Origin: an uncultured Fibrobacter sp.
Lineage (GTDB): Bacteria; Fibrobacterota; Fibrobacteria; Fibrobacterales; Fibrobacteraceae
NCBI RefSeq assembly: GCF_947305105.1
Contig: NZ_CAMZCS010000001.1
Location: 124,001-188,000 of the forward strand
Direction: 5' to 3'
DNA length: 64,000 nt
Within the stretch, counting starts at the first letter, position 1. Each line of letters starts with the position of its first letter. Made by a program: the position numbers and the translations under genes. The notes beneath the pieces were generated by a model, which saw only the letters and a list, made by a program, of their open reading frames with translations, did no database searches and was not told the DNA's origin. Positions 34,766 to 44,202 of this stretch are shown here, piece by piece.

Positions 34766-35166
34766 GTTTTATTCGTAAAAGGAACAGGGATGCTGGCGGG
34801 ATTGATGTGTCCCCGATGCTGGACATGGTGTTCATCCTGCTCATCTTCTTCGTCGTCACTTCGACGTTTACCCGCGAGACCGGCGTGGACGTGACCAAGC
34901 CGAAGGCGAGTTCCGCGAAGGATCTCGCCAAGGAAAGTATCTTGATAGGGATTACCCGTCAAGGGACAATCCATATTAACGAGACGCAGGTTAACCTTTC
35001 CACGCTGCAGACAGTCCTTCGCCAGATGACGGCGGAGGCGCCTGACCGCCCTGTGATTATCGTGTCTGACCGCGATGCCCCCTCGGGCCGCGTGGTGGAT
35101 GTTCTGGACGAATGCAATTTGGCGAAGGTCCGCAAGGTTTCTATTTCGGCGAATAAGGAAGAATAA
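34762..35166 (+). CDS. exbD: ExbD-type energy transducer
   Basis: The 134-residue protein has a short cytoplasmic N-terminus, one membrane helix with the proton-conducting Asp (DVSPMLDMVFILLIFFVVTS, about residues 15-34) and a periplasmic domain with the TVLRQMTAEAPDRPVIIVSDRDAPSGRVVDVLDECN signature. It is the partner of ExbB. It overlaps exbB by 4 bases and tonB begins at the base after its stop. Confidence 0.94.
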   Translation: MSFIRKRNRDAGGIDVSPMLDMVFILLIFFVVTSTFTRETGVDVTKPKASSAKDLAKESILIGITRQGTIHINETQVNLSTLQTVLRQMTAEAPDRPVIIVSDRDAPSGRVVDVLDECNLAKVRKVSISANKEE

Positions 35167-35820
35167 ATGCGCTTTTCCCCCACGGATTTCTTGGCTAGGT
35201 ACTTCCGCTACCCGATAGCGGTAGTCCTTTCCTTCGTGGTCAGCGGGGTGTTCTTCTTGGCCATTCCCGTTATTAACGCATTGTTCTTTGACAAGGGTGT
35301 CAAGACGGAAAAGCCGCTTGAGGTGTTGACCGAAGTCGAGGTCCTGGTGAACGAGAAGAAACCCGAAGTCAAGCAGAAGATTATACGTACGGTCGTGAAT
35401 CCGAACCCGTTCCGCATTTCGAGCCATCCGGGACTGAGCCGCAGCCAGAATTTCCAGATGGACCTTTCCCTCGCGCGTGGCAATGCCGGCGACGGAGCCG
35501 TCGTGGATGCGGGCTCCATGGAAAACGTGGTGTACGAGGCGGGCGAGGTGGACGAACAGGCCCAGGTGCTCCGCGAAATCCAGCCCAAGTTCCCCGAGAA
35601 GGCAAAGAAGATGGGCGTGTCCGGTTACGTGAAGGTGCTCTTGGTTATCGACGTGTATGGCGATGTCGTGCAGACCCAGGTGATGACGCTGGATCCGCCG
35701 GGTTATGGTTTCGAGGTTGAAGCGTTGAAGGCGGTTCGCCAGTGGAAGTTCAGTCCCGCCCAGCTTGGCGGATATCCCGTGGCGCAGAAGGCCACAAAGG
35801 AGTTCCGCTTTGTTAAGTAA
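35167..35820 (+). CDS. tonB: TonB family protein
   Basis: The 217-residue protein has an N-terminal membrane anchor (about 16-38, IAVVLSFVVSGVFFLAIPVIN) and a Lys/Glu/Pro-containing linker. The TonB C-terminal domain (about 130-217) contains REIQPKFPEKAKKMGVSGYVKVLLVIDVYGDV and ALKAVRQWKFSPAQLGGYPV. It should span the periplasm and energise outer-membrane receptors. The linker is short and lacks long EP/KP repeats, as in TonB2-type proteins. It overlaps the start of the TPR gene by 11 bases. Confidence 0.92.
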   Translation: MRFSPTDFLARYFRYPIAVVLSFVVSGVFFLAIPVINALFFDKGVKTEKPLEVLTEVEVLVNEKKPEVKQKIIRTVVNPNPFRISSHPGLSRSQNFQMDLSLARGNAGDGAVVDAGSMENVVYEAGEVDEQAQVLREIQPKFPEKAKKMGVSGYVKVLLVIDVYGDVVQTQVMTLDPPGYGFEVEALKAVRQWKFSPAQLGGYPVAQKATKEFRFVK

Positions 35821-36802
35821 GGTAAGAGGCTCGAGGCTCGCGTTCTCATTGCTATTGCTACTCTGCGTGGCTCCGCTTTTTGCTGCGGAGGACTATTTCT
35901 TCCGTGCGAACGAACTTTACGACCAGGGCAAGTACAAGGAAAGCGTTCCCCTTTACAGGGCGGCGATTGACGAGGGCCGCTATGAGCCCTTTGCCTGGTT
36001 CAACTTGGGCAACGCCCTGGTACAACTGGGGCGCAAGGAAGTGGCGTTGGTCGCGTACAAGCGTACGGTCGAATTGTTGCCGAAGTTCGTGAAGGCGTGG
36101 CTTTTGATGGGCGATATCTACTACCTGGCCGGCGATCCGGGCGAGGCGATTGCCGCCTACAAGCGCGCACTGGAACTGGGAGAAGAAAACGACCATGTCC
36201 ACTTTGCCTTGGCCGAGTGCTACATGAAGGGGCGCGACTGGACACTGGCGCAAAAGCATTTTGAACGGGCGTTGAGCCTGAACCCGGACCGCATGGATGC
36301 CTGGTATGGCTTGGCCGAGGTCTACGAGAAACTGGGGGACTACGAATACGCGATAAAGACGTTGCGTAACGCCTTGCAGATGACGGCCACTGCCGGGGCC
36401 GATGTCCACTTTACGATGGCGTACTATTACCGCAGCATGGATTCCACGCGGCAGTCCCTCAACGAGATGGAAAACGGTATTTTGATGGAACCGGAAAATG
36501 TTTCCGCCCGCAGGTACTTGGCCCAGATGTACTTGAAAGAAGGCTCCCCCTGGATGGCCATTTTCACCTTGGAAGAGGGCCTACGCCACAAGAAGGGGCT
36601 TGGCGATTTGAATGTCGACCTCGGACAGATCTATTTCACGCAAAAACGCTATGACGAGGCTTTGGACTGTTATATGAAGGCCTGGCTTGCCGGGAATTCC
36701 CAGGGCCGCATCGGTGCCGAAAACGTCGGCCACGTGTATTCCAACGCCGGGGACGACGAAAAGGCCGAGGCCATATACAAGCGTATCCGCGAAAAGCGCT
36801 AG
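35810..36802 (+). CDS. Exported TPR protein of the TonB2/Ttp-type operon
   Basis: The 330-residue protein has a signal peptide and about eight tetratricopeptide repeats (for example DYFFRANELYDQGKYKESVPLYRAAI, AWLLMGDIYYLAGDPGEAIAAYKRALEL). TPR proteins end many TonB2/Ttp operons and may tie the complex to other envelope proteins. The start is taken as TTG at 35810 because AAGGAG lies 8 bases upstream and the frame then begins MLSKVRGSRLAFSLLLLLCV, a normal signal peptide. A TTG at 35765 would add 15 unsuitable residues. Codons 9-13 include two GAGGCTC heptads. Confidence 0.85.
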   Translation: MLSKVRGSRLAFSLLLLLCVAPLFAAEDYFFRANELYDQGKYKESVPLYRAAIDEGRYEPFAWFNLGNALVQLGRKEVALVAYKRTVELLPKFVKAWLLMGDIYYLAGDPGEAIAAYKRALELGEENDHVHFALAECYMKGRDWTLAQKHFERALSLNPDRMDAWYGLAEVYEKLGDYEYAIKTLRNALQMTATAGADVHFTMAYYYRSMDSTRQSLNEMENGILMEPENVSARRYLAQMYLKEGSPWMAIFTLEEGLRHKKGLGDLNVDLGQIYFTQKRYDEALDCYMKAWLAGNSQGRIGAENVGHVYSNAGDDEKAEAIYKRIREKR

Positions 36803-36947
36803 GCGCTCGCCTTGTCGCCCAAGAAGCCTGCAAACACCCCGAAAAATTTTCTTAACGTAGCCATTTTATGGCCTTTGCTGTGGATAATGGGCAAAACTTA
36901 ATATATATTGGTATCATAGATAACATGGTTCTTTTTTGGTGGTAAGT

Positions 36948-38387
36948 ATGAATCTAAAAAAATGGTTTGTTTTGGTAGTGGCCGCCTTGGCGCTGGCTGC
37001 ATGCGGTGATGATAGTTCTACAGGAGGCGGCGGTGGCGGTTCCGGCGACTCTAACAATCCTGAAAATCCGGGTTCTAGCGGGAGCAATGATCCGAGCAAT
37101 CCGACTTCGTCGGATATTGATTGGGTTTTACCTAACGATCCGTCCAACTTGTGGAAAGGTGCGGGTACAGAGGCTAGTCCGTATGAATTGAATAACGAAC
37201 AAGATCTGCTGACCTTGATGGACGAGGTGAATGCGAAGTCTGCGAACTATAACGGGATTGCATTCAAGTTGACTGCAGATATTAAACTTACCAAGAAATG
37301 GACTCCGATTGGATGCGTCAAGGGACAGAGCAATCGTACGTTCGGTGGCACGTTCGATGGGGGAGACCATGTCATCAAGGACCTCTCTATCGACGATACG
37401 GCCTCTTACTCGGGCTTGTTCGGCTACGTCAAGGATGCAGTTATCAAGAATGTCAAGCTGGAAGGCGTTTCCATCAAGGCCGGTTCCTATGCGGGTATGC
37501 TTTTCGGTAAGGCCGAAAACACGACAATCAAGGACGTTTCCGTTTCGGGAAACATGACGGGTAACGACTTTGTTGGCGGTCTTGGCGGTAGCATCAGTGG
37601 CGGCAGCGCCGTCGAGAATGCAACTGTGTCTGGTACGGTCAATGGAAACGGCACTGTTGGCGGTGTTATCGCGACGGCTATTTCTTCGACGGTCAAGAGT
37701 GCAATCAATTCGGCTGCGGTCGCTGGGAAGACGGCTGTGGCGGGTATCGTGTCTACCTTGTCGATGAACGGCGTTGTGGAACTGTGCGTGAACAAGGGCA
37801 CTGTTGCTGGCGCGATGGATGTGGCTGGCGTTGTGGCCAAGGCTGCGAAGGTCGAGGTGAAACAGTCCGGTAACGAAGGTGCTGTGACCGGTGAAGATAA
37901 CAGCATGAGTTCTGTCGGTGGCGTTGTCGCTGTCGCTTCGAATTCCGCTGTACTGAACCAGGTCTACAATGTGGGGGCTGTTACGGCCAAGTCCGCCCTC
38001 GGTGTGGGTGGCATTGCCGGAAAGTTCGTGACCGAAGCTTCCATGACGAGCGCTTTCAACCAAGGGCAGATTACGGCGGAAGGCACTACCAATGTTGGCG
38101 GCCTTATCGGCAAGGCGGAAACCTGCAAGGTGACCGGTGCTTATAACGCGGGTGTGGTTTCTCCAATCGCTAATGCTGCATCTGTTGCCGGTGCCCACAT
38201 GTCCACCTCGGAAATGGTCTCGGTTTACTACGATGCTGCGACGAAGGTCGCTCCGACAGAAGTGGGCGAAGCCTCTGAAGCCATGAAGACTGCAGACTTC
38301 CTCGCTGCTCTCAATGCGGTCGAGAATGTGTGGACGATGGCTGGCGATAAGTATGCCGGCTTCCCGTTCTTTACCTGGATTAAATAG
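36948..38387 (+). CDS. GLUG-motif surface lipoprotein
   Basis: The 479-residue protein has a lipoprotein signal ending ALAAC, then a Gly/Ser/Asn/Pro-rich linker (TGGGGGGSGDSNNPENPGSSG). A long repetitive beta-rich part follows with GLUG-like units (FVGGLGGSISG, VGGVIATAISS, AGMLFGKAENT, VGGIAGKFV, VGGLIGKAETC), usually part of a right-handed beta-helix. Such proteins are usually exposed on the surface or involved in adhesion; the ligand is unknown. The start at MNLKKW is preferred over the TTG at 36936. A GGTGG motif lies just upstream. A strong terminator follows at 38417. Confidence 0.85.
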   Translation: MNLKKWFVLVVAALALAACGDDSSTGGGGGGSGDSNNPENPGSSGSNDPSNPTSSDIDWVLPNDPSNLWKGAGTEASPYELNNEQDLLTLMDEVNAKSANYNGIAFKLTADIKLTKKWTPIGCVKGQSNRTFGGTFDGGDHVIKDLSIDDTASYSGLFGYVKDAVIKNVKLEGVSIKAGSYAGMLFGKAENTTIKDVSVSGNMTGNDFVGGLGGSISGGSAVENATVSGTVNGNGTVGGVIATAISSTVKSAINSAAVAGKTAVAGIVSTLSMNGVVELCVNKGTVAGAMDVAGVVAKAAKVEVKQSGNEGAVTGEDNSMSSVGGVVAVASNSAVLNQVYNVGAVTAKSALGVGGIAGKFVTEASMTSAFNQGQITAEGTTNVGGLIGKAETCKVTGAYNAGVVSPIANAASVAGAHMSTSEMVSVYYDAATKVAPTEVGEASEAMKTADFLAALNAVENVWTMAGDKYAGFPFFTWIK

Positions 38388-38416
38388 TCTTCGAAAGATA
38401 GTCAAAAACGTTTACT

Positions 38417-38445
38417 CGCGCCCCATTGTTGGGGCGCGAATTTTC
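38417..38445 (+). terminator. Terminator of the GLUG lipoprotein gene
   Basis: CGCGCCCCA and TGGGGCGCG form a perfect 9-bp stem around TTGT, followed by AATTTTC. It ends one base before the TAGTAT element of the next gene. Confidence 0.9.
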
Positions 38446-38453
38446 TAGTATTG
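38446..38453 (+). promoter_or_regulatory. Candidate -10/-7 element
   Basis: TAGTATTG, with TAGTAT ending 7 bases before the ATG at 38459. It sits immediately behind the preceding terminator. Confidence 0.35.
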
Positions 38454-38458
38454 GGTTT

Positions 38459-39577
38459 ATGGCTAAAAAGAAAAAAGTTTGGAAATCTCCTGCCAATGAT
38501 GGTGCCTTCCGTGGGAAGGAAGATAAAATCCGCCAGATGCTCTGCGACATCGTGAACGGCCGTAGCCGCCTGCTTGGGCGCCCTGCAGATTTGTTCGACT
38601 CGATTGCCGCTGCGATTGACGATATCGAAAGGTTTGGCGAAAACCCGAAACTCCAGCTGGAACTCCTGGCGTGGACGCTTCGCTGCGATTTTATCTGCTC
38701 GCGTATCGATGACGACGAGCCTGAACTTTGGGATGGCCTCTTTTACGATGCGGGCACGTTCTTTGTCGAACTGGCCAAACAGTACGAAGACAAGAAATAT
38801 GTGTCCGACCTTGTACACGATTTGGCGATTCGCCACGTGGGCGAGGAAGGGCGCTCCTATGTGTTCCTCTCGGTATCGGAAATTCTCCCGCCCGATGCGA
38901 TCAAGGCACTCCTGGACGAATTGATGAATGCCGTGGAGACCAATGAATTGCCTAACCGCGATGATATCCTGGATGCCATTTCGGACATGGCAGACGATAT
39001 CGGCGATGCCGCCGAGTTTGCGAAGGCCGCCCTGATGCGCGACCCCCAGAAGAGCAATGCCACGATAATCGACATTGCGAACTCCTATTTTGTCGCGGGC
39101 GATATCGAAATGGCCAAGCAATGGCTGCGCGATGTGGAAAATCCGGGGGCCGAAGACGAAGAAGCCTGCCTGGATTTGCAGGCCGGCATAGCAGACCGTG
39201 AAGGCCGGAAGTCCGATTGTGCGAAGATTGCCGAAAGCCTGTACGAGAAATACCCGAAGGTCATCAACTTGGCTAGGCTCTGCCAGGTCGTGGATTCTAC
39301 CCGTGCACGAAAGTTGCTGGAAGACCATATCCGCTACCGCAATGGCGGCACGGCGAATATCGAGTTCATGCAGCTCTTGCAGAGCATGAAGGCATACGAC
39401 TTGCTGGAAGGCTACGTGACGACGTTCGAAAAGGAATTGCCCGGCATGGATGCCGATACCTTGAGGGGCATGGCCGACGAACTGGAAAAGGACGGTCAGG
39501 TGGATTTGGCCGAGCATATCCGCAAGTGGATTGTGGACGAGCCCGAAGAGGCACAGGCCTTTGACGATGCCGATTGA
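38459..39577 (+). CDS. Cytoplasmic helical-repeat (TPR-like) protein, unknown
   Basis: The 372-residue protein starts MAKKKKVWKS, with no signal peptide, and appears almost entirely alpha-helical. It has TPR-like pairs such as IDIANSYFVAGDIEMAKQWLRDVENP and LDLQAGIADREGRKSDCAKIAESLYEKYP, and ends in an acidic tail (EPEEAQAFDDAD). I do not recognise a named family. The ATG at 38459 has no Shine-Dalgarno but has TAGTAT 7 bases upstream; an open extension of 11 codons runs through the terminator and is rejected. The first glycosyltransferase gene starts 15 bases after its stop. Confidence 0.75.
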   Translation: MAKKKKVWKSPANDGAFRGKEDKIRQMLCDIVNGRSRLLGRPADLFDSIAAAIDDIERFGENPKLQLELLAWTLRCDFICSRIDDDEPELWDGLFYDAGTFFVELAKQYEDKKYVSDLVHDLAIRHVGEEGRSYVFLSVSEILPPDAIKALLDELMNAVETNELPNRDDILDAISDMADDIGDAAEFAKAALMRDPQKSNATIIDIANSYFVAGDIEMAKQWLRDVENPGAEDEEACLDLQAGIADREGRKSDCAKIAESLYEKYPKVINLARLCQVVDSTRARKLLEDHIRYRNGGTANIEFMQLLQSMKAYDLLEGYVTTFEKELPGMDADTLRGMADELEKDGQVDLAEHIRKWIVDEPEEAQAFDDAD

Positions 39578-39592
39578 TTAGGAAACTAGGCG

Positions 39593-40555
39593 ATGAAGTT
39601 CCTGTACGTACTGGTCAGCGAAGAAAAGGATATCTATTACGAGCAGACGCTTGCCTCGGTGCTTTCCTTGCGCCATTATAACCCCGATGCTTCTGTATCG
39701 CTATTGGTTGACGACAAGACAGACAAAAATCTGGTCGGGAACTTCAGGGCGCAAATCAAGAATTTGGTGAACGAGTACAAGGTTGTCCCGTTTGACGAAA
39801 AAATGTCGAACATGGTTCGTTCTAGATATTTAAAGACGAACATGCGCAATCATATTGACGGCGATTTCCTGTTTATTGATGGCGATACGGCTATTGTCGA
39901 TAAATTGGAACTGAAGTCGATCGATCCCAAGGGCAGTGTTTTTGCCGTTGTCGATATGCATGGTGGAGAAAACGACAAGTACCAAGTTAAGCATAAGAAA
40001 AATAATGCTGACAAGGAAACGATGAATTTTTCGCTCTCCTTCCACGACAAGTATTTCAATAGTGGGGTTATTTTTGCAAGGGATGACAAGCCTGCACGGG
40101 AATTCTTTTCTAAGTGGCATGCGTTATACCAGCAATGCGCGCAAAAAGGTATTTTTACGGACCAGATATCTTTTAACGAGACGAATCATATTTTGAATCA
40201 CTCTATCGTAGAGATGCCTGGAGAATGGAACTGCCAAGTTCGTGAAGCGTATAATCACCTGTACCGCGTGAAGACCATCTATCCGATTCTTTGCCGGTCC
40301 AAGATTCTCCACTTTTTCAGCACCGGAATAGATGGGAAAAAGGAACCGCATCCGCTGATGAGAAAGGATTTCTTTGTAAAAATGAAAGAGTTGCAGTCTG
40401 TAGACGAGTCCATGCTGCAAGTCATCCGCAATGCAAGGCAATGCTTTTGGGGCGCACCCAGTGTATTGAACGAAAAAGCGTCATTCCCGCTTTTCTTCCT
40501 GTATCGCCAATTTCCAAGGTTTAGCAGACTGCTGAAATGGTTGGGTGTTGTTTAA
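39593..40555 (+). CDS. GT8-like glycosyltransferase (copy 1)
   Basis: The 320-residue cytoplasmic protein has a GT-A fold pattern: N-terminal strand FLYVLVSEEKDIYYEQT, the metal-binding DxD in FLFIDGDTAIV (Asp95/Asp97), FNSGVIFARDD and, near the C-terminus, SKILHFFS. This order resembles GT8-type glycosyltransferases that add hexoses to surface glycans. It is paralogous to the protein encoded at 43161-44186, with the same length before the DxD and shared RSRYLKT.MRN..DGD. The donor sugar is unknown. It heads a plus-strand run of five glycan genes. Confidence 0.82.
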   Translation: MKFLYVLVSEEKDIYYEQTLASVLSLRHYNPDASVSLLVDDKTDKNLVGNFRAQIKNLVNEYKVVPFDEKMSNMVRSRYLKTNMRNHIDGDFLFIDGDTAIVDKLELKSIDPKGSVFAVVDMHGGENDKYQVKHKKNNADKETMNFSLSFHDKYFNSGVIFARDDKPAREFFSKWHALYQQCAQKGIFTDQISFNETNHILNHSIVEMPGEWNCQVREAYNHLYRVKTIYPILCRSKILHFFSTGIDGKKEPHPLMRKDFFVKMKELQSVDESMLQVIRNARQCFWGAPSVLNEKASFPLFFLYRQFPRFSRLLKWLGVV

Positions 40556-40576
40556 AATTTTTATGTGGTAAACGGT

Positions 40577-42055
40577 ATGGCCGATAATTCCATTCAAGCA
40601 GATCAAAAATTTTTGATGAAGGGTACCTTTTTTACGTTCTTGGGAATTATTCTCAAGGTGCTCGCCCCTATATTTACGATTGTTATCGCCCGTGTTTTTG
40701 GCAAGGAAATTTTTGGAATCTACGTTTCTACGCAATTGCTCGTGCTGACATTGTGCCGTGTGTCTGTTTTTGGTTTCGATTATGGCCTGCACCGTTATCT
40801 GCCGCAAAATAAAGTATGCAATCGGCCGGAACATGACGGTATTATCGGTTCGCTGCGGATTACCGCGTCGGTTGCGGTCCTGATAACGGTTATCATCTGT
40901 GTCGGTTCCTATTTCGGTTTGCATCGCCTGTCTTCGGGGCTTGAAATGTTGTCCCCGGTAGAAATTTCTTTGTACGCGCTTTCAATCCTTCCTTATTCTT
41001 TGCTTGTCCTTTTTGGTGGGGCCTCGGAAGGGAATCGTCGCCCGCAATACAAGATATTCATAAACGAATTTGCGTTGTCGGCCTTGGCTCCCATAATTGC
41101 ATTGGGGCTCCATTTTCTCCATTTTGAAGATCGGCTTTCGCTCCCGTTGGGGCTGTTTGTCGCTAATTTGCTGGGGCTCATGGTTTATATATTCCTCATG
41201 AACCATCAGTTCCCTAAATTGAAATGGTTCGTGAAAGATAAAATCCCTCAGGAACTGCTTCGCTTCTCGTTGCCGATTGGTTTTTCGGAAATTGTCGGAG
41301 CGTTCTTGCTGCGTGTGGATTTGTGGATGGTCCTTGCTTTGATTGGGCCGGAGGCGGCTGGTGTTTATGCTGTCATGGTGACAATCTCGAATGGCCTGAA
41401 AGTCATTCGTCGTAGCTACCAGCCTATTTTGACTCCGGTCGTAGCCGGAATGTCCAAGGAACGCCTGGATACGGACCTGAAGCCAGTGTATTCGTATTGC
41501 GTCTCGATGGTGACGTTGATTCAACTTGGGATTGGCTTCTTTATCGTCCTGTTTCCGGAACAGGTGATGATGATTGCCGGTAAATCGTTTGTCAGCGAAG
41601 AGAGCCCGGTCGCCGTATTGGGAATCTTGATGATCGGTAACCTGATCAACGGACTTTTTGGCTTGTCCGGTTCTGTTATCAATGGCCTAGGAAAAAGCAG
41701 TTTCCTCTTCTTCTTGAATGTTGTATCCTTGGTCGTTGCTGTCGTGCTGAATTACATTTGTATCCCTCGCATGGGGATTGCCGGCGCTGCGTTGTCTTCG
41801 ATGTTGTATCAAGTGATGCAATGTGTGTGGATGAACATCTATCTAAAGAGAATGGGATATTGGCCCTATGAAAAATATCTGATTGTTCAGGGCATTTGGA
41901 TTGTTGGCTTGACCGTCCTCTATATTGTCGTGAATACGGTTTGCTCGCTGAATATTGTTGAAAAGGTTGTCATTTTTGCGACTGCTCTGCTTTTCATTTT
42001 GTTAACTTTCTGGAAGCAAGGCCTTTCGCAAAAAAATTATCGTAAGAAAAAATGA
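40577..42055 (+). CDS. Polysaccharide flippase (Wzx/MATE-like)
   Basis: The 492-residue protein has about 14 predicted membrane helices and the look of a MOP-superfamily exporter: FLMKGTFFTFLGIILKVLAPIFTIVIARVFG at the N-terminus, and LRVDLWMVLALIGPEAAGVYAVMVTISNG mid-protein. It should flip lipid-linked oligosaccharide to the periplasmic side. The ATG at 40577 is used; a GTG at 40565 is also possible and has TAAAAT ending 6 bases before it, which would fit a leaderless start. It overlaps the following GT4 gene by ATGA. Confidence 0.85.
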   Translation: MADNSIQADQKFLMKGTFFTFLGIILKVLAPIFTIVIARVFGKEIFGIYVSTQLLVLTLCRVSVFGFDYGLHRYLPQNKVCNRPEHDGIIGSLRITASVAVLITVIICVGSYFGLHRLSSGLEMLSPVEISLYALSILPYSLLVLFGGASEGNRRPQYKIFINEFALSALAPIIALGLHFLHFEDRLSLPLGLFVANLLGLMVYIFLMNHQFPKLKWFVKDKIPQELLRFSLPIGFSEIVGAFLLRVDLWMVLALIGPEAAGVYAVMVTISNGLKVIRRSYQPILTPVVAGMSKERLDTDLKPVYSYCVSMVTLIQLGIGFFIVLFPEQVMMIAGKSFVSEESPVAVLGILMIGNLINGLFGLSGSVINGLGKSSFLFFLNVVSLVVAVVLNYICIPRMGIAGAALSSMLYQVMQCVWMNIYLKRMGYWPYEKYLIVQGIWIVGLTVLYIVVNTVCSLNIVEKVVIFATALLFILLTFWKQGLSQKNYRKKK

Positions 42056-43113
42056 AAAAAGAATCTAAAGTGAGGGTGTGCTTTTTTCCTGAGTTGGAAA
42101 ATAGTACAAATCTGTTTTTAGCAAATCTCGTCCGATTGCTTGAACGGACGGGAGATTATGAATGCAGCGGATTTTATGATCTTGTCAAAAAGCATTTGTC
42201 TCCTTATCGCTGTGATGTTTTTCATTTTAACTGGTTTGACCAGTGCGAAAATTTTTCGTCTTTCATTTATCGCCTTTTTGTTTTACTTCGAGTCATTGTT
42301 TCTGGAAAAAGAATTGTATGGACCGTCCACAATATAGAATCTCATGAGGTGCGGGCTCCATATAATCGTATTTTGCGCTTTTTGCTGCTTCACTATTCGC
42401 ATGTCATTCATGTAATGAGCGAAAAGAGTTTCGATATCCCTTATTTGCGAAAACACCTGCATAAGGTGATGTTGATCCCGCATGGGGATTACTTTGAATC
42501 GTATCCGAAATCCAGCCTCGATGTACGCGCAAGGTTTAAGATTGCTGAGAACGCTCCGATTGCATTGTTCTTGGGTGCCGTCCGTTATTACAAGAATGTG
42601 GATGTATTAATAGATGCGTTTGCTCAAATCCGAAAGACGAAGTTCCCTGAGGCGGTGTTGCTCATTTGCGGGAAGGCGAGCCCTAAGGATTACCAGAATG
42701 CGTTGCAGGCTAAAATATCAACACAGGAAGGTGTCTATTTCTTTCCGGAATTTGTTCCGAACGAAGATGTTTATGCCTATTTGAAGAGTGCGGCTTTTTT
42801 GGTGACTCCCTATTCTTATCGTTCGGCATTGAATTCTGGGACAGCGCTGATGGCCTGTTCTTATGAGAAAACAGTCGTGACTCCTGATATCGCCAATGTC
42901 GTGGATATCCAGAAGCAGTCGGATTGCTTGTATGTTTACCACTATGAGTCAAATGAAGACCATGAAAACGCACTGATTCAGGCGATGGAACATGCGTTTG
43001 AAGATTATTATTCCGGGAAGATACGGGAGAAAGAGCTTGCCGCAATGAACTATATGAAAAACAATTCTTGGAGTGCGCATTCCGATGAATGGATTTCCCT
43101 CTATAGGGCATAA
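42052..43113 (+). CDS. GT4-like glycosyltransferase
   Basis: The 353-residue protein has a GT-B layout. The N-terminal domain includes CDVFHFNWFDQ and IVWTVHNIESHE. The C-terminal domain holds IALFLGAVRYYKNVDVLIDAFAQI (donor-binding start of domain 2), EFVPNEDVYAYLKSAAFLVTPY and ALNSGTALMACSYEKTVVTPDI. The usual EX7E motif is weak, so it is a divergent member. It should transfer a nucleotide-activated sugar during oligosaccharide assembly at the inner membrane. Its ATG overlaps the flippase stop by 4 bases. Confidence 0.8.
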   Translation: MKKESKVRVCFFPELENSTNLFLANLVRLLERTGDYECSGFYDLVKKHLSPYRCDVFHFNWFDQCENFSSFIYRLFVLLRVIVSGKRIVWTVHNIESHEVRAPYNRILRFLLLHYSHVIHVMSEKSFDIPYLRKHLHKVMLIPHGDYFESYPKSSLDVRARFKIAENAPIALFLGAVRYYKNVDVLIDAFAQIRKTKFPEAVLLICGKASPKDYQNALQAKISTQEGVYFFPEFVPNEDVYAYLKSAAFLVTPYSYRSALNSGTALMACSYEKTVVTPDIANVVDIQKQSDCLYVYHYESNEDHENALIQAMEHAFEDYYSGKIREKELAAMNYMKNNSWSAHSDEWISLYRA

Positions 43114-43148
43114 TTAAAAATCAAACGCTTATCATTTGAACAATTTTA

Positions 43149-43156
43149 TATATTAG
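43149..43156 (+). promoter_or_regulatory. Candidate -10/-7 element
   Basis: TATATTAG, with TATATT ending 6 bases before the ATG at 43161. No upstream element fits at 19-21 bases. The gene has no Shine-Dalgarno. Confidence 0.35.
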
Positions 43157-43160
43157 ACGT

Positions 43161-44186
43161 ATGACCAAATACCTTTTTGTTCTGACGAGTTCTCCGAAGG
43201 ATTTCTTTTGCGAACAGACGCTTGTGGCCATTGCCTCTTTGCGTGTGCATAATCCGGGTGCCTTCGTGACGCTCCTGACCGACGACAAGACCGCAGAAAC
43301 ACTCACTAGAAACCGTGCCGCGCTCAAGGATGCTGTAGACGAACTCAAGGTGCTGACACTTGATGAAAAGTTTACGCCGATGCTTCGCTCCCGTTACCTC
43401 AAGACGGTTATGCGCAACGTGGTTGACGGCGACATTCTCTATATGGATTCCGACATCGCGATTGTGGGTGACCTCTCGATTCCCGAAGAATGGAAGGGCG
43501 GCATTTACGCAGTGCTCGATTTCCACACGAATCTTTCGAAGGCCATCAACCGCAAGAAGGTCTTGAACAACGCGAAGATGATGGGCTTTTCGCCGATTCT
43601 GAACGACGAGATTTTCAATGGGGGAGTGATGTATGCCGCAGATACTCCCGAAGCCCGCAAGTTCTTTGAAACTTGGCACGAACTTTGGCTCTATTGCGTG
43701 TCGAAGAATTTCCCTTACGACATGGCGAGCTTAGCCGAGACGAATTTCAAGTTCGGCTATATCACTCAGAAGATGCCTGGCGGCTGGAACTGCCAACTTG
43801 CCTACGGCAACCGCTTTTTGCCGACGGCGAAGGTGCTGCACTTCTTTGGCTCGCGCATTGTCGATACTCGTGGTCACAAGGTCCCCGAGAGCATGAACCT
43901 CTTCTTGCCGAAAATCCTGCGCAAGGATTTCTACACGAACCTGAAGAACCTCCCGGTGACGGTGAATGCCGACAAGTCCATTCATATCGACGAATACTAC
44001 GACGACGTGATTGCGCATGCGAAGGAAGCGTTCGAATTCCAGACACGTAAAGTGGGGGCTGCCGGTGCCTATATCATCCGCAGCTATGCCTTCGCGAAAT
44101 CGCTCGCCTGGATTTATAAGAAGATGCCGGTTCTTCTTTACCCGCTGAGAGTCTTGGGGACTCTTCTCGGGAAGGACAAACGTTAA
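43161..44186 (+). CDS. GT8-like glycosyltransferase (copy 2)
   Basis: The 341-residue protein is a paralog of the protein encoded at 39593-40555. Shared points are the start FVLTSSPKDFFCEQTLVAIASLR, RSRYLKTVMRNVVDGD, the DxD in YMDSDIAIVGDL (Asp95/Asp97), IFNGGVMYAADTPEARKFFETWHELW, PGGWNCQ and KVLHFFGS. It differs in its C-terminal 80 residues. Probably it adds a second hexose in the same glycan. It is followed 16 bases later by the phosphoglycerol-transferase-like gene. Confidence 0.83.
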   Translation: MTKYLFVLTSSPKDFFCEQTLVAIASLRVHNPGAFVTLLTDDKTAETLTRNRAALKDAVDELKVLTLDEKFTPMLRSRYLKTVMRNVVDGDILYMDSDIAIVGDLSIPEEWKGGIYAVLDFHTNLSKAINRKKVLNNAKMMGFSPILNDEIFNGGVMYAADTPEARKFFETWHELWLYCVSKNFPYDMASLAETNFKFGYITQKMPGGWNCQLAYGNRFLPTAKVLHFFGSRIVDTRGHKVPESMNLFLPKILRKDFYTNLKNLPVTVNADKSIHIDEYYDDVIAHAKEAFEFQTRKVGAAGAYIIRSYAFAKSLAWIYKKMPVLLYPLRVLGTLLGKDKR

Positions 44187-44202
44187 TATTGATGGAGTCA
44201 TT

